Shown here piece by piece: positions 26,716-34,151 of a DNA stretch of 48,034 bases. The translations under genes and the position numbers were made by a program. Origin of the DNA: DAOUMF01 sp034408935 (lineage in GTDB: Bacteria; Chloroflexota; Dehalococcoidia; SM23-28-2; RBG-16-64-32); NCBI GenBank assembly GCA_034408935.1, contig DAOUMV010000002.1, positions 1 to 48,034 on the forward strand. The letters are read 5' to 3'. Under the pieces are notes generated by a model, which was given only the letters and a program-made list of their open reading frames with translations, had not been told where the DNA came from and did no database searches. The number at the start of each line of letters is the position of its first letter. The first letter of the stretch is position 1.

Positions 26716-28044
26716 ATGTTCGAAACCCTTACCGACAAGCTACAGGGCGTCTTCCGCCGCCTGAGCAGCCGCGGCGCTATCACCGAGCGCGACCTCGACG
26801 AGGCTCTGCGCGAGGTGCGGCTGGCCCTGCTGGAAGCGGACGTCAACTTCAAGGTCGTCCGGGAGTTCGTGCAGGGGGTGAAGGAGCGGGCGCTGGGCGC
26901 CAAGGTGCTCTCAAGCCTCACGCCCATGCAGCAGATCATCGACGTCGTCAACCAGCAGCTGATGGAGGTGCTGGGCGGAGGGCAGACCCGGCTGGAACAC
27001 GCCAAGTCGGCGCCCACGGTGATGTTACTGGTGGGGCTGAAGGGCTCCGGGAAGACCACCACCGCCGCCAAGCTCGCACTGCACCTCCGCCGCCAGGGCG
27101 AGAACCCCCTCATGGTAGCCGCTGACCCCGAGCGCGTAGCTGCCGTCGAACAGCTCGTCGCCCTGGGGAAGCAGCTCAACATCCCGGTGTTCGCCCAGGA
27201 CGGCAGCGCCCGCCCGCGGGAGATCTGCAAGGCGAGCCTAAAAGAGGCCAGGAGCACAGGGGCATCCGTCATCCTAGTGGACACGGTGGGCTACGTGCAG
27301 CTTGACCCTGAGCGGCTCGGGGAGCTGGCAGACCTGAAGGACGTCCTGAGCCCCAGCGAGGTCCTCCTGGTGGCGGACGCCATGACCGGGCAGGAGGCGG
27401 TGCACGCCGCCGAGGAGTTCAACCGGGCCGTGGGCCTGACCGGCCTCATCCTCACCAAGCTGGACGGCGACGCCCGCGGCGGGGCGGCTCTGTCCGTCCG
27501 GGCGGTGACCGGCGTGCCGATCAAGTTCGTGGGCACCGGTGAGAAAGCCGACGCTCTGGAGCCGTTCTACCCCGAGCGCTTCGCATCCCGCATCCTCGGC
27601 ATGGGCGATGTGCTCACCCTCATCGAAAAGGCGAAAGCAGAACTGACCGATGAGGACGTGGAGTCTCTCTCGGAGCGTATGAAGAAGGGCAGCCTCACCC
27701 TGGAGGACTTCCTCGCCCAGTACCAGCGAGTGAGACGCATGGGCTCCCTCAGCCAGCTCGTAGGACTGGTCCCGGGCCTCTCCCAGATCAAGAGTCGCCT
27801 CAGCATCGAGGAGGTGGACGAGAAGTTCCTCGACCGCGTGGAGGCGATCATCTACTCCATGACGCCGGAGGAACGCCGCAGCCCCGACATCATCGACGGC
27901 AGCCGTCGTCGCCGCATCGCCAGCGGGAGCGGCACCACCCCTACCGATGTCAACCGTCTCCTGAAGCAGTACAGAGAAGCGAAGCGCATCATGCAGCAGA
28001 TAACCACCGGACGCGGCGCCAAGATCTCGCCGCTGTTCAGGTAG
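26716..28044 (+). CDS. ffh: Signal recognition particle GTPase Ffh, unusual G3 motif
   Basis: A 442-residue SRP54 homologue that binds SRP RNA and signal sequences and docks with FtsY. It has an N domain (about 1-90), a G domain with P-loop GLKGSGKTTTAAKL, and TKLDGDARGGAALS for guanine recognition. The M domain carries the RNA-binding GSRRRRIASGSGT and LLKQYREAKRIMQQI. Two motifs depart from the family. DTYRPAA reads DPERVAA, keeping its Asp and Arg. The G3 motif DTAGR reads DTVGY, losing the Arg that normally takes part in GTPase activation in the SRP-FtsY complex. Everything else looks normal, and the gene sits next to rpsP, a common arrangement. Confidence 0.93.
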   Translation: MFETLTDKLQGVFRRLSSRGAITERDLDEALREVRLALLEADVNFKVVREFVQGVKERALGAKVLSSLTPMQQIIDVVNQQLMEVLGGGQTRLEHAKSAPTVMLLVGLKGSGKTTTAAKLALHLRRQGENPLMVAADPERVAAVEQLVALGKQLNIPVFAQDGSARPREICKASLKEARSTGASVILVDTVGYVQLDPERLGELADLKDVLSPSEVLLVADAMTGQEAVHAAEEFNRAVGLTGLILTKLDGDARGGAALSVRAVTGVPIKFVGTGEKADALEPFYPERFASRILGMGDVLTLIEKAKAELTDEDVESLSERMKKGSLTLEDFLAQYQRVRRMGSLSQLVGLVPGLSQIKSRLSIEEVDEKFLDRVEAIIYSMTPEERRSPDIIDGSRRRRIASGSGTTPTDVNRLLKQYREAKRIMQQITTGRGAKISPLFR

Positions 28045-28079
28045 GGCCGACCCGAATACCCGCACACTGGAGGTGCCTA

Positions 28080-28748
28080 TTGCTCCGAATTCGCCTTTCC
28101 AGAGTAGGTAAGAAGAAACAGCCATCCTACCGGCTCATCGTCGCTGACTCACGGGCGCCGCGCGACGGGGCGTTCATCAAGATCATCGGTCACTACAACC
28201 CGCGCACGCAGCCGGCCACCCTGGTGGTGAAGGAGGAGGAGGCCGTCGAGTGGCTGCGCCGCGGCGCTCAGCCTTCAGAGACGGCCGCCAAGCTGCTCAC
28301 CCGCATCGGTGTAATGGAGCGCGCCGGCCGCGCCCCCGCGGTGTGGGACCGCAAGACGCCCGTCAAGCCCAAGAAGGCCAAGGAGGAGGCCCCCGCCGAG
28401 GTCGCTGCAGCCGCGGCACCGGCGGAGGCTGAGGCGCCCGCTGAGGAGCAGCCTGAACCCGAGACCGCCGAGAGCACCGAAGCCGAGGCGCCAACGGAGG
28501 CCGAGGCGGCAGCCACGGAGGAACCCCCCGAACCCGAGCCAGCCGAGGCCAGCGCAGCGGAGGCGCCGACGGAGGCCGAAGCGCCCCCTGAGGAGCAGCC
28601 CAAACCCGAGACCGCCAAGGGCACCAAAGCCAAGGCCCGGAAGAAGGCCAAGGCAGCGGCTGAAGAGGAACAGCCCGAACCCGAGACTGCCGAGGCCCCC
28701 GCAGAGACGAATGGCGAGACCCCAGAGAACCCTGAGACCACGGAGTAA
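28080..28748 (+). CDS. rpsP: Ribosomal protein S16 with a long acidic C-terminal extension
   Basis: The first ~90 residues are a normal S16 ('LRIRLSRVGKKKQPSYRLIV', 'DSRAPRDGAFIKIIGHYNP', 'LRRGAQPSETAAKLL'). Initiation is at TTG 28080 with GGAGGT upstream. S16 is normally 80-100 residues. Here about 125 more follow, made of imperfect repeats of Pro, Glu, Ala and Thr (EAPAEEQPEPETAES-like), with one Lys-rich patch (KGTKAKARKKAKAAAEEEQP). The tail is in frame, has no stop, and its codon use matches the region. Acidic or alanine-rich tails on ribosomal proteins are known in some high-GC lineages; the role here is unknown. Confidence 0.93.
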   Translation: MLRIRLSRVGKKKQPSYRLIVADSRAPRDGAFIKIIGHYNPRTQPATLVVKEEEAVEWLRRGAQPSETAAKLLTRIGVMERAGRAPAVWDRKTPVKPKKAKEEAPAEVAAAAAPAEAEAPAEEQPEPETAESTEAEAPTEAEAAATEEPPEPEPAEASAAEAPTEAEAPPEEQPKPETAKGTKAKARKKAKAAAEEEQPEPETAEAPAETNGETPENPETTE

Positions 28749-28753
28749 CCCCC

Positions 28754-28981
28754 ATGAAGGAGCTCATCGAATTCATGGCCCGCGCCATCGTCGACTACCC
28801 GGATGAGGTGGAGGTGACGGAGGAGGACGCGGAAGACGAGGTCGTGTTCCACCTCAAGGTGGCGGAATCGGACATGGGCAAGGTCATCGGCAAGCAGGGC
28901 CGGATCGCCAACGCCATGCGCACCCTGCTCAAGGTGGCCGCCATACGCAAGGGCACGAGGGCGATCCTAGAGATCGGGTAA
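28754..28981 (+). CDS. khpA: KH-domain RNA-binding protein KhpA
   Basis: A 75-residue protein made of a single KH domain. The RNA-binding loop is MGKVIGKQGRIANAMRTLLK (GxxG = GKQG). It usually lies between rpsP and rimM, exactly as here, starting 5 bases after rpsP. KhpA binds RNA broadly, often with KhpB, and influences cell division and ribosome-related functions. Confidence 0.93.
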   Translation: MKELIEFMARAIVDYPDEVEVTEEDAEDEVVFHLKVAESDMGKVIGKQGRIANAMRTLLKVAAIRKGTRAILEIG

Positions 28982-28984
28982 GGC

Positions 28985-29524
28985 GTGCGCGGGACGCTTA
29001 TGGAGCAGGTCCCGCCCGGATACGTCGCCGTCGGCCGCGTGAGCACCGCGTGGGGAGTGGGCGGCGTCATCAAGGTCATCCCCCTGGTGGACAAGCCGGA
29101 GAGGCTGGCTCCCGGCCGCGAGGTGGCCGTGGCTGGCCAGCGCCGCACTATCGAGAGCTCCCGCTGGCAGAAGGGGATGGTCTACCTCAAGCTGTCGGGT
29201 ATCGACGACCGCCAGGCGGCCATCGCCCTGCGGGCGCAACTGCTCACCGTGCCGGAGAGCGAACTGGAGCCGCTGGGCGAGGGGCAGTACTACCGCTTTC
29301 AACTGATGGGGCTCGACGTGGAAAGCACCGCCGGAGCTTCTCTGGGCCGCGTGACTGATGTCCTGACGACTAGCGCCAACGACGTCTACGTCGTCCAGGG
29401 CGAGCGCGGCGAGATTCTCGTGCCGGCCACGGACGACATCGTCAAGGAGATCGACTTGGAGCGCGGCCGCATGGTGATCGAGGAGGTGCCGGGGCTGACC
29501 CCGGACGCCGGCAAGAAGGGGTAG
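28985..29524 (+). CDS. rimM: Ribosome maturation factor RimM
   Basis: About 179 residues from a GTG 3 bases after khpA; an ATG at 29000 is an equally reasonable start. RimM binds S19 and helps 30S maturation. The N-terminal RimM domain begins at YVAVGRVSTAWGVGGVIKV and runs to about 90. The PRC-barrel half follows, with 'YYRFQLMGLDVES', 'GRVTDVLTTSANDVYVV' and 'ILVPATDDIVKEIDLERGRM'. The usual next genes, trmD and rplS, do not follow; tRNA genes do. Confidence 0.95.
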   Translation: MRGTLMEQVPPGYVAVGRVSTAWGVGGVIKVIPLVDKPERLAPGREVAVAGQRRTIESSRWQKGMVYLKLSGIDDRQAAIALRAQLLTVPESELEPLGEGQYYRFQLMGLDVESTAGASLGRVTDVLTTSANDVYVVQGERGEILVPATDDIVKEIDLERGRMVIEEVPGLTPDAGKKG

Positions 29525-29550
29525 CGGGCACGCCCCAGGCCTACCTTTTC

Positions 29551-29580
29551 TTGACGGGTTTTCCCGGGGCTACCTATAAT
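29551..29580 (+). promoter_or_regulatory. tRNA-Ala promoter
   Basis: TTGACG (29551-29556), an 18-base spacer and a perfect TATAAT (29575-29580), ending 9 bases before the tRNA. A second TATAAT at 29693-29698, 9 bases before the tRNA-Arg, has no good -35 box. Confidence 0.75.
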
Positions 29581-29589
29581 CGATACGGT

Positions 29590-29665
29590 GGGGATATAGC
29601 TCAACTGGGAGAGCGCCGCGTTCGCATCGCGGAGGTTGCGGGTTCGAGTCCCGCTATCTCCACCA
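29590..29665 (+). tRNA. tRNA-Ala (anticodon CGC)
   Basis: A full cloverleaf with encoded CCA. The acceptor stem GGGGATA/TATCTCC contains the G3:U70 pair that identifies alanine tRNAs. The anticodon stem CCGCG/CGCGG encloses TTCGCAT (anticodon CGC, reading GCG), and the T arm is GCGGG-TTCGAGT-CCCGC. Confidence 0.96.
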
Positions 29666-29707
29666 GTTTATCCTCCCCCTCCGCCGTTGGGCTATAATCT
29701 CTCTGGT

Positions 29708-29784
<77 letters not shown>

Positions 29785-29953
29785 CTTTTCAGATGGGAAA
29801 TCGGGCCTAGAACCTCGTTGGCACTGCGGCGGACGGCCGTTTTGGCGACCAACTCTGGGAAACGCTTTGCCGATGCGTGCTGTTCTGATTCATTCGCAGC
29901 CGTGGCCCTTTGGGGTCTTTTGCTTCTTGTCGGTCATGCTCTAAGTGTAACCC

Positions 29954-30289
29954 ATGCATGGAAGAGAGTTGGTCGAAGCGCGTTTCCGGTGGGCAGAAAA
30001 GCATCTCGAAGCGCATCACGCCGAGTATGTCTCCTGCGTTGACCGCAAACCGTATCGCCTCGAAGTCCAACCCAATCGAGAATACACGGAGTATACGTTC
30101 CGCATCAGAATCAGAGAGGCAATCCCTGACCACTGGTCTTTCATGATCGGTGACATCCTCCACAACTTGCGATCCACTCTCGATAATCTCGTCTTCAACT
30201 TGGCTGGCCAGCCCACCGGAACGCGACGGGAGAACATCCAATTCCCGATTGTGCACCCAGGTCGCAAGGGTGGTCGCCCCGCTTTATAA
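29954..30289 (+). CDS. Hypothetical protein, probably truncated
   Basis: A 111-residue protein whose middle, WSFMIGDILHNLRSTLDNLV, is a signature of a widespread hypothetical family of unknown function ('GDxxHNLRSxLDxLV'). Known members are roughly twice as long, and here the reading stops at GRKGGRPAL soon after 'NIQFPIVHP'. It therefore looks cut short by a frameshift or deletion; the following 190 bases (30290-30479) hold no convincing continuation. No Shine-Dalgarno sequence is evident. It lies 170 bases inside the left end of the element. Confidence 0.5.
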   Translation: MHGRELVEARFRWAEKHLEAHHAEYVSCVDRKPYRLEVQPNREYTEYTFRIRIREAIPDHWSFMIGDILHNLRSTLDNLVFNLAGQPTGTRRENIQFPIVHPGRKGGRPAL

Positions 30290-30479
30290 AGCTATACAGC
30301 CAAGGGATAGTTGCGACCGTTGTTAGTGTGCCTTCGGTGGCGGGCGCCTGGACGCTAACAGTCGCCTGTCGCCTTCAGTTGCGGATCTCCTCGGACGTAC
30401 AAGCGACATTCGCTCACTTCCTGATGCCATCAATACTCGACGATATGGTCGGGTTCCATTCGTGCTCTTTCGGGGAAAC

Positions 30480-32198
30480 CTAGATAAGGTGTGTCTTGAT
30501 GACCGCTTCCTTGATCCTGGGATCCAGGTTGGAGAATCGTTCCAGGTGCTGTACCCGCTCCCTGTTCAGTTTGCTGACCATCTCCTCCCTAGTGGCGGGG
30601 TCGTAGAGCCGGTGCGGGTCAAATCTGCCCATATTGAAGATCTTTCCATGTTCGTCACGGACACCGCCAGTCAAGACCTTGGTACCAAAATCAGGGTAGT
30701 CTGACCACGCGGCGGTGTCCCGGAACAAGGCCCTGGTAACAAAGCCGATCCCGTTCTTCCAGGGACGGTTGGCAGGCCGCTCAATGATGCGGGGGTTCTG
30801 TGGGTTCGGGATTTCCCCTACTCCCCCCGAATTCATGAAAAAGCACCGGACCTTGCTCTCATATCTCTTGAGGTATTCATAGAAGAGATTGCCATCCTCC
30901 GCAGGGTCACCGACGATGAATGCGTTCATCCCCACCACCCTAGTGGATTGACCCGCTTTGGTGGGGTCGCCCGCCGCAGTCTCTATCGATTCGCCCAGCA
31001 TGAAGTAGGCAGCGCATTGCTCTGGGGTTAACTCCTGTAGGATGGGGACGACGGTATTTGCTCGGGTATTGATGAGGATGAACAGGCTATCCAGCTCTTC
31101 CAGGGGTGGGAGGTCAATGGACTCATAGCGTCGTTCTTTGGGTAGAGCCCGCAGAGGCAGGATACCTCTGCCATTGGCGCAGAGGTCTTCCTCCAAGTAT
31201 TGAATTTCACCCCGACGATCTATGTAAACGTTCTGGGACACGAACTCAGAAGATTCAGTGGCCGGGCGGAGGAGCACGTCATCGTCATCCAGATCTGTCT
31301 TCAGAAACATGGCCTGTTCGGTTCCCAGTACCCGCCCATCCTTGAGTCGCAAGCCGGCGAAGTCATCCTGGACCACCAGGGCCTGCTCGCCCTCCCTATT
31401 TAGGTAGTGAGTGTGACCGATGTTGGTGGTCTTGCCAGTCCCAGAGTTGCCGAAGATTGCGACGCCGTGCCGTTGCAGAGCTTCTTTGCTGTGGCTCAAG
31501 GCTCGGACTATCTTGGTGCCGGCGTGAACACCTAGGATGCCCTTACGTTTTGCTTGGTGCATGGCCATGCGCAGCATCCCCTTCTTGGCTTCCCCCATGT
31601 AATCTGAGCCAAGGCCAATCGTTACATTCTGCTCCGGGAAGCAGTAGAAGCGGCCAAAATCACCGGTATAGATGTCTGGCACCATGAGCATATAAAGGTC
31701 TTCCGCACCATCTACCGGATCCACGACCCGGCCCATCTTGCCCCACATGTAGGATACGTGGTGGTTAGCCCGGTTCTTCGTCGTGACCAGGAGGTAGCAG
31801 TTGAAGGTGAAATCCGGGTCTTCACCACTCCCCATAACTCGATGCAACAGGTCTACAGGGATCTGATTGGCATGGCCGGGGTATTTCTTCCCATCATGTT
31901 CGCCACCAAAGATGCGCGCGAATTCCCTGTCCATGTCAGACAGGGTCTCTGCTTGTTCTGGCGAGGGATTTCTGGTAGCTATCTTTTCGCTCCCCAACAC
32001 CACGGTATACTTGGCAGAGCGGTTGCGCACTCGCGTGTCCCAGTTATACCCACCAAAGATATTCCTCTGGCCAACGCTCTCCGCCAAACGCCCCAACTCG
32101 GGGCCAGTATAGAGGGTTACGTTCGTATCGACCCTCTGGGAGCGAGAAGTGAGCTCCCTGATCTTCCCTAGCACCGTCGCTCCATCATATATATGCAT
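30480..32198 (-). CDS. Phosphoenolpyruvate carboxykinase-like protein (ATP type)
   Basis: About 572 residues from the ATG at 32198, preceded by GGGGTGG; the frame is open from 32237. PEPCK converts oxaloacetate and a nucleotide triphosphate to PEP and CO2. Visible features are VTIGLGSDYMGEAKKGMLRM, a P-loop GNSGTGKTTN, LVVQDDFAGLR (kinase-2-like Asp pair) and ELTPEQCAAYFMLGE. Length is near that of ATP-dependent enzymes, but the usual RSPKDK and GDDE motifs are altered, so this is a divergent member and its nucleotide preference is uncertain. Base composition is lower in GC than its neighbours (a line counted at 31201-31260 is 27/60 G+C). This suggests separate acquisition by the element. It points away from the island's surface-protein genes. 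Confidence 0.75.
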   Translation of the reverse strand: MHIYDGATVLGKIRELTSRSQRVDTNVTLYTGPELGRLAESVGQRNIFGGYNWDTRVRNRSAKYTVVLGSEKIATRNPSPEQAETLSDMDREFARIFGGEHDGKKYPGHANQIPVDLLHRVMGSGEDPDFTFNCYLLVTTKNRANHHVSYMWGKMGRVVDPVDGAEDLYMLMVPDIYTGDFGRFYCFPEQNVTIGLGSDYMGEAKKGMLRMAMHQAKRKGILGVHAGTKIVRALSHSKEALQRHGVAIFGNSGTGKTTNIGHTHYLNREGEQALVVQDDFAGLRLKDGRVLGTEQAMFLKTDLDDDDVLLRPATESSEFVSQNVYIDRRGEIQYLEEDLCANGRGILPLRALPKERRYESIDLPPLEELDSLFILINTRANTVVPILQELTPEQCAAYFMLGESIETAAGDPTKAGQSTRVVGMNAFIVGDPAEDGNLFYEYLKRYESKVRCFFMNSGGVGEIPNPQNPRIIERPANRPWKNGIGFVTRALFRDTAAWSDYPDFGTKVLTGGVRDEHGKIFNMGRFDPHRLYDPATREEMVSKLNRERVQHLERFSNLDPRIKEAVIKTHLI

Positions 32199-32493
32199 AG
32201 TTCCACCCCGGTCTCTATCTTGGAATCGACTCTGCAATCGTTCGGTCGCGGTTACCGATATCGAGGACAGTTGCGCTTCCCTGCCTACCGCTCACACGCA
32301 TATTTCAGCATGGCCCGCCATCCTGTGGGAAGATCGAGCGGGCCTGCTACCCAGGCACACTAAGTTCACATTGTGTGGCGTCTTATACTTCGCTTCGTTC
32401 ACTGGCGCCGTCGTTGACCTCCTGTCGGTGCTCTTGTATGCCACGAGGCGCTGGCTGGGCTAGGGGCTCAGATGGGCGGCGAGCACAGGGGTC

Positions 32494-33936
32494 TCAACCC
32501 GTAATGACATCCTCGCCCGTGTCTACGACCTCCAACGCATCTGCTGTGATCTCCTTGAGGTCAGCCAGGTTGTCGTCGCTCCAGCGGGAATCGGGGGCAC
32601 CGCTGATGAACCAATCCCCACCGTTGTCAGCCACGAACATGCCGTATTTTTTCAACGCTCTACAGATCACCTGGACCTCCTGGCTGAAACTCGAGCAATC
32701 GTAGTCGGCCTTCATGCGGAAGCGCAGGCCCATAGGCGGCAGGTCTGGTTCGATGTTATCCGATGCGAAGTGCGTGGCGGGGTGGATGAAGGCACGCCGC
32801 GTCTCCTCCACGGTGAAGCGCAGCGCATGATCAATGACGCCTTGCTCCACCACCTCCTCGTAGCGGACGAGGCCGGGGAATATTGGAAGCCCGGCGGCGT
32901 CCGCGGAGGTCCAGTAATTGGGACGAAGGCTGTTGCTGTTTAGGTCGAAGACGGCGCCGGATCCAGCCTGCCACGACTCGCCCTCGTTGATGGGGTGGGC
33001 GTCAAAGACCTCGTACAGGATGCAGTTGTCATCGTCGATGACGATCACATGGCGGTCCCCATCGCCCTGGGGGCCCCCTTCGATGGGGGCGTCCGGCGGG
33101 ATAGGGTACGGGCCGGGATCGCTCTCGTCGGCATATTCGAAAGAAACCGGCACCTTCGCCTGTTCGCCGGACACGATCACGTAGGGGATGCCGTTGGGCG
33201 CGCCTTCATACTCGGTGCCGAAGTCCGGATGGAGGTTGTCGTCCCGACCGATGGTGTCAACGTACGCATCGGATCTTGGATGCACCGGGAGGTCTGAGAT
33301 GTCTGTGTTCCAGGGATTGTCGGAGGGGAACGCGACGCAATCCGGCTCCCCGCCCCCGATGTTGCCCGTGGAGCCGAAGAAGCCGGCATCGCCGAAGGTG
33401 AAGATGCCCCCGTCAGAGGCGACGAGCCAGTAGCCGTTGCCACTTGGGGTGGCTGCCGTGCCCACTATCGGCTGGTTGAGGGCGATGTTGCCCGTGGAGC
33501 CGTAGAAGACGGCATCGCCGAAAGCGAAGATGCCCCCGTCAGAGGCGACGAGCCAGTAGCCGTTGCCGGTTGGGATAGCGGCCATGCCCACTATCGGCTG
33601 GTTGAGGGCGATGTTGCCCGTGGAGCCGTGGAAGCCAGCGTCACCGAAAGCGAAGATGCCCCCGTCGGAGGCCACCAGCCAGTAGCCGTTGCCGCTTGGG
33701 GTGGCGGCCATGCCCACGACCGGCTGGTTGAGAGCGGTGTTGCCCGTAGAGCCGTGGAAAGCAGCATCGCCGAAAGCGAAGATGCCCCCGTCGGAGGCCA
33801 TCAGCCAGTAGCCGTTGCCGCTTGGGGTGGCGGCCATGCCCACGACCGGCTGGTTGAGAGCGACGCTGGTCGTGGAGGCGAGTCCCAGGGTGATGCTGAG
33901 GGCAAGGATAATGACCACCAGGGCTGCCAGTTTCAT
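32494..33936 (-). CDS. Secreted protein: four 42-residue repeats plus an uncharacterised catalytic-looking domain
   Basis: 480 residues. After a signal peptide (MKLAALVVIILALSITLGLA), residues about 25-195 hold four near-identical repeats of 42 residues built on GNGYWLVASDGGIFAFGD plus 'FxGSTGN', a beta-propeller-like repeat known from actinobacterial surface proteins. Residues about 200-480 form a distinct domain found in secreted bacterial proteins of unknown function ('FPSDNPWNTDIS', 'LHPDFG', 'ADESDPGPYPIPPDAPIEGG', 'GSGAVFDLNSNSLRP', 'TSADAAGLPIFPGLVRYEEV', 'MFVADNGGDWFISGAPDSRW'). I can name the domain's signatures but not its activity. It is transcribed divergently from the alpha-2-macroglobulin gene across a 215-base gap. 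Confidence 0.8.
   Translation of the reverse strand: MKLAALVVIILALSITLGLASTTSVALNQPVVGMAATPSGNGYWLMASDGGIFAFGDAAFHGSTGNTALNQPVVGMAATPSGNGYWLVASDGGIFAFGDAGFHGSTGNIALNQPIVGMAAIPTGNGYWLVASDGGIFAFGDAVFYGSTGNIALNQPIVGTAATPSGNGYWLVASDGGIFTFGDAGFFGSTGNIGGGEPDCVAFPSDNPWNTDISDLPVHPRSDAYVDTIGRDDNLHPDFGTEYEGAPNGIPYVIVSGEQAKVPVSFEYADESDPGPYPIPPDAPIEGGPQGDGDRHVIVIDDDNCILYEVFDAHPINEGESWQAGSGAVFDLNSNSLRPNYWTSADAAGLPIFPGLVRYEEVVEQGVIDHALRFTVEETRRAFIHPATHFASDNIEPDLPPMGLRFRMKADYDCSSFSQEVQVICRALKKYGMFVADNGGDWFISGAPDSRWSDDNLADLKEITADALEVVDTGEDVITG
33358..33861 (-). repeat. Four tandem 126-bp coding repeats
   Basis: Units begin at 33358, 33484, 33610 and 33736 (plus-strand coordinates) with an exact 126-base period. 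They differ by only a few bases each, so recent duplication or gene conversion is likely. Confidence 0.9.
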
Positions 33937-34027
33937 GATTCATCTCCCTGCTAGGTGACCTAGCCGCCGCGATTGTGCGCCTGGGCTGGGCGGGTGTCAA
34001 GTGGCGTCCATGCGGCCCGATATCTCT

Positions 34028-34050
34028 GCGACACTAAGTGTCGCTAGTGT
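34028..34050 (+). promoter_or_regulatory. Overlapping palindromes in a divergent intergenic region, possible operator
   Basis: GCGACAC-taa-GTGTCGC (34028-34044) is a perfect palindrome. It overlaps a second one, ACACTA...TAGTGT (34031-34036 and 34045-34050). They lie between the divergent genes at 33936 and 34152, a usual place for a shared operator. Confidence 0.5.
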
Positions 34051-34151
34051 AGGACGGTGGCCAACGGAATAGGGCCCCGCAGCGGAGCCGCAAGCCCGGG
34101 GAACTTTTCGTCGCTTTCCTCCGTCTTCTCTATCAGTACCGGAGGTGAGCC

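Noticed and set aside
30290..30479. Continuation of the truncated hypothetical protein at 29954
   Set aside because: All three plus-strand frames were considered and none continues the family's pattern convincingly.
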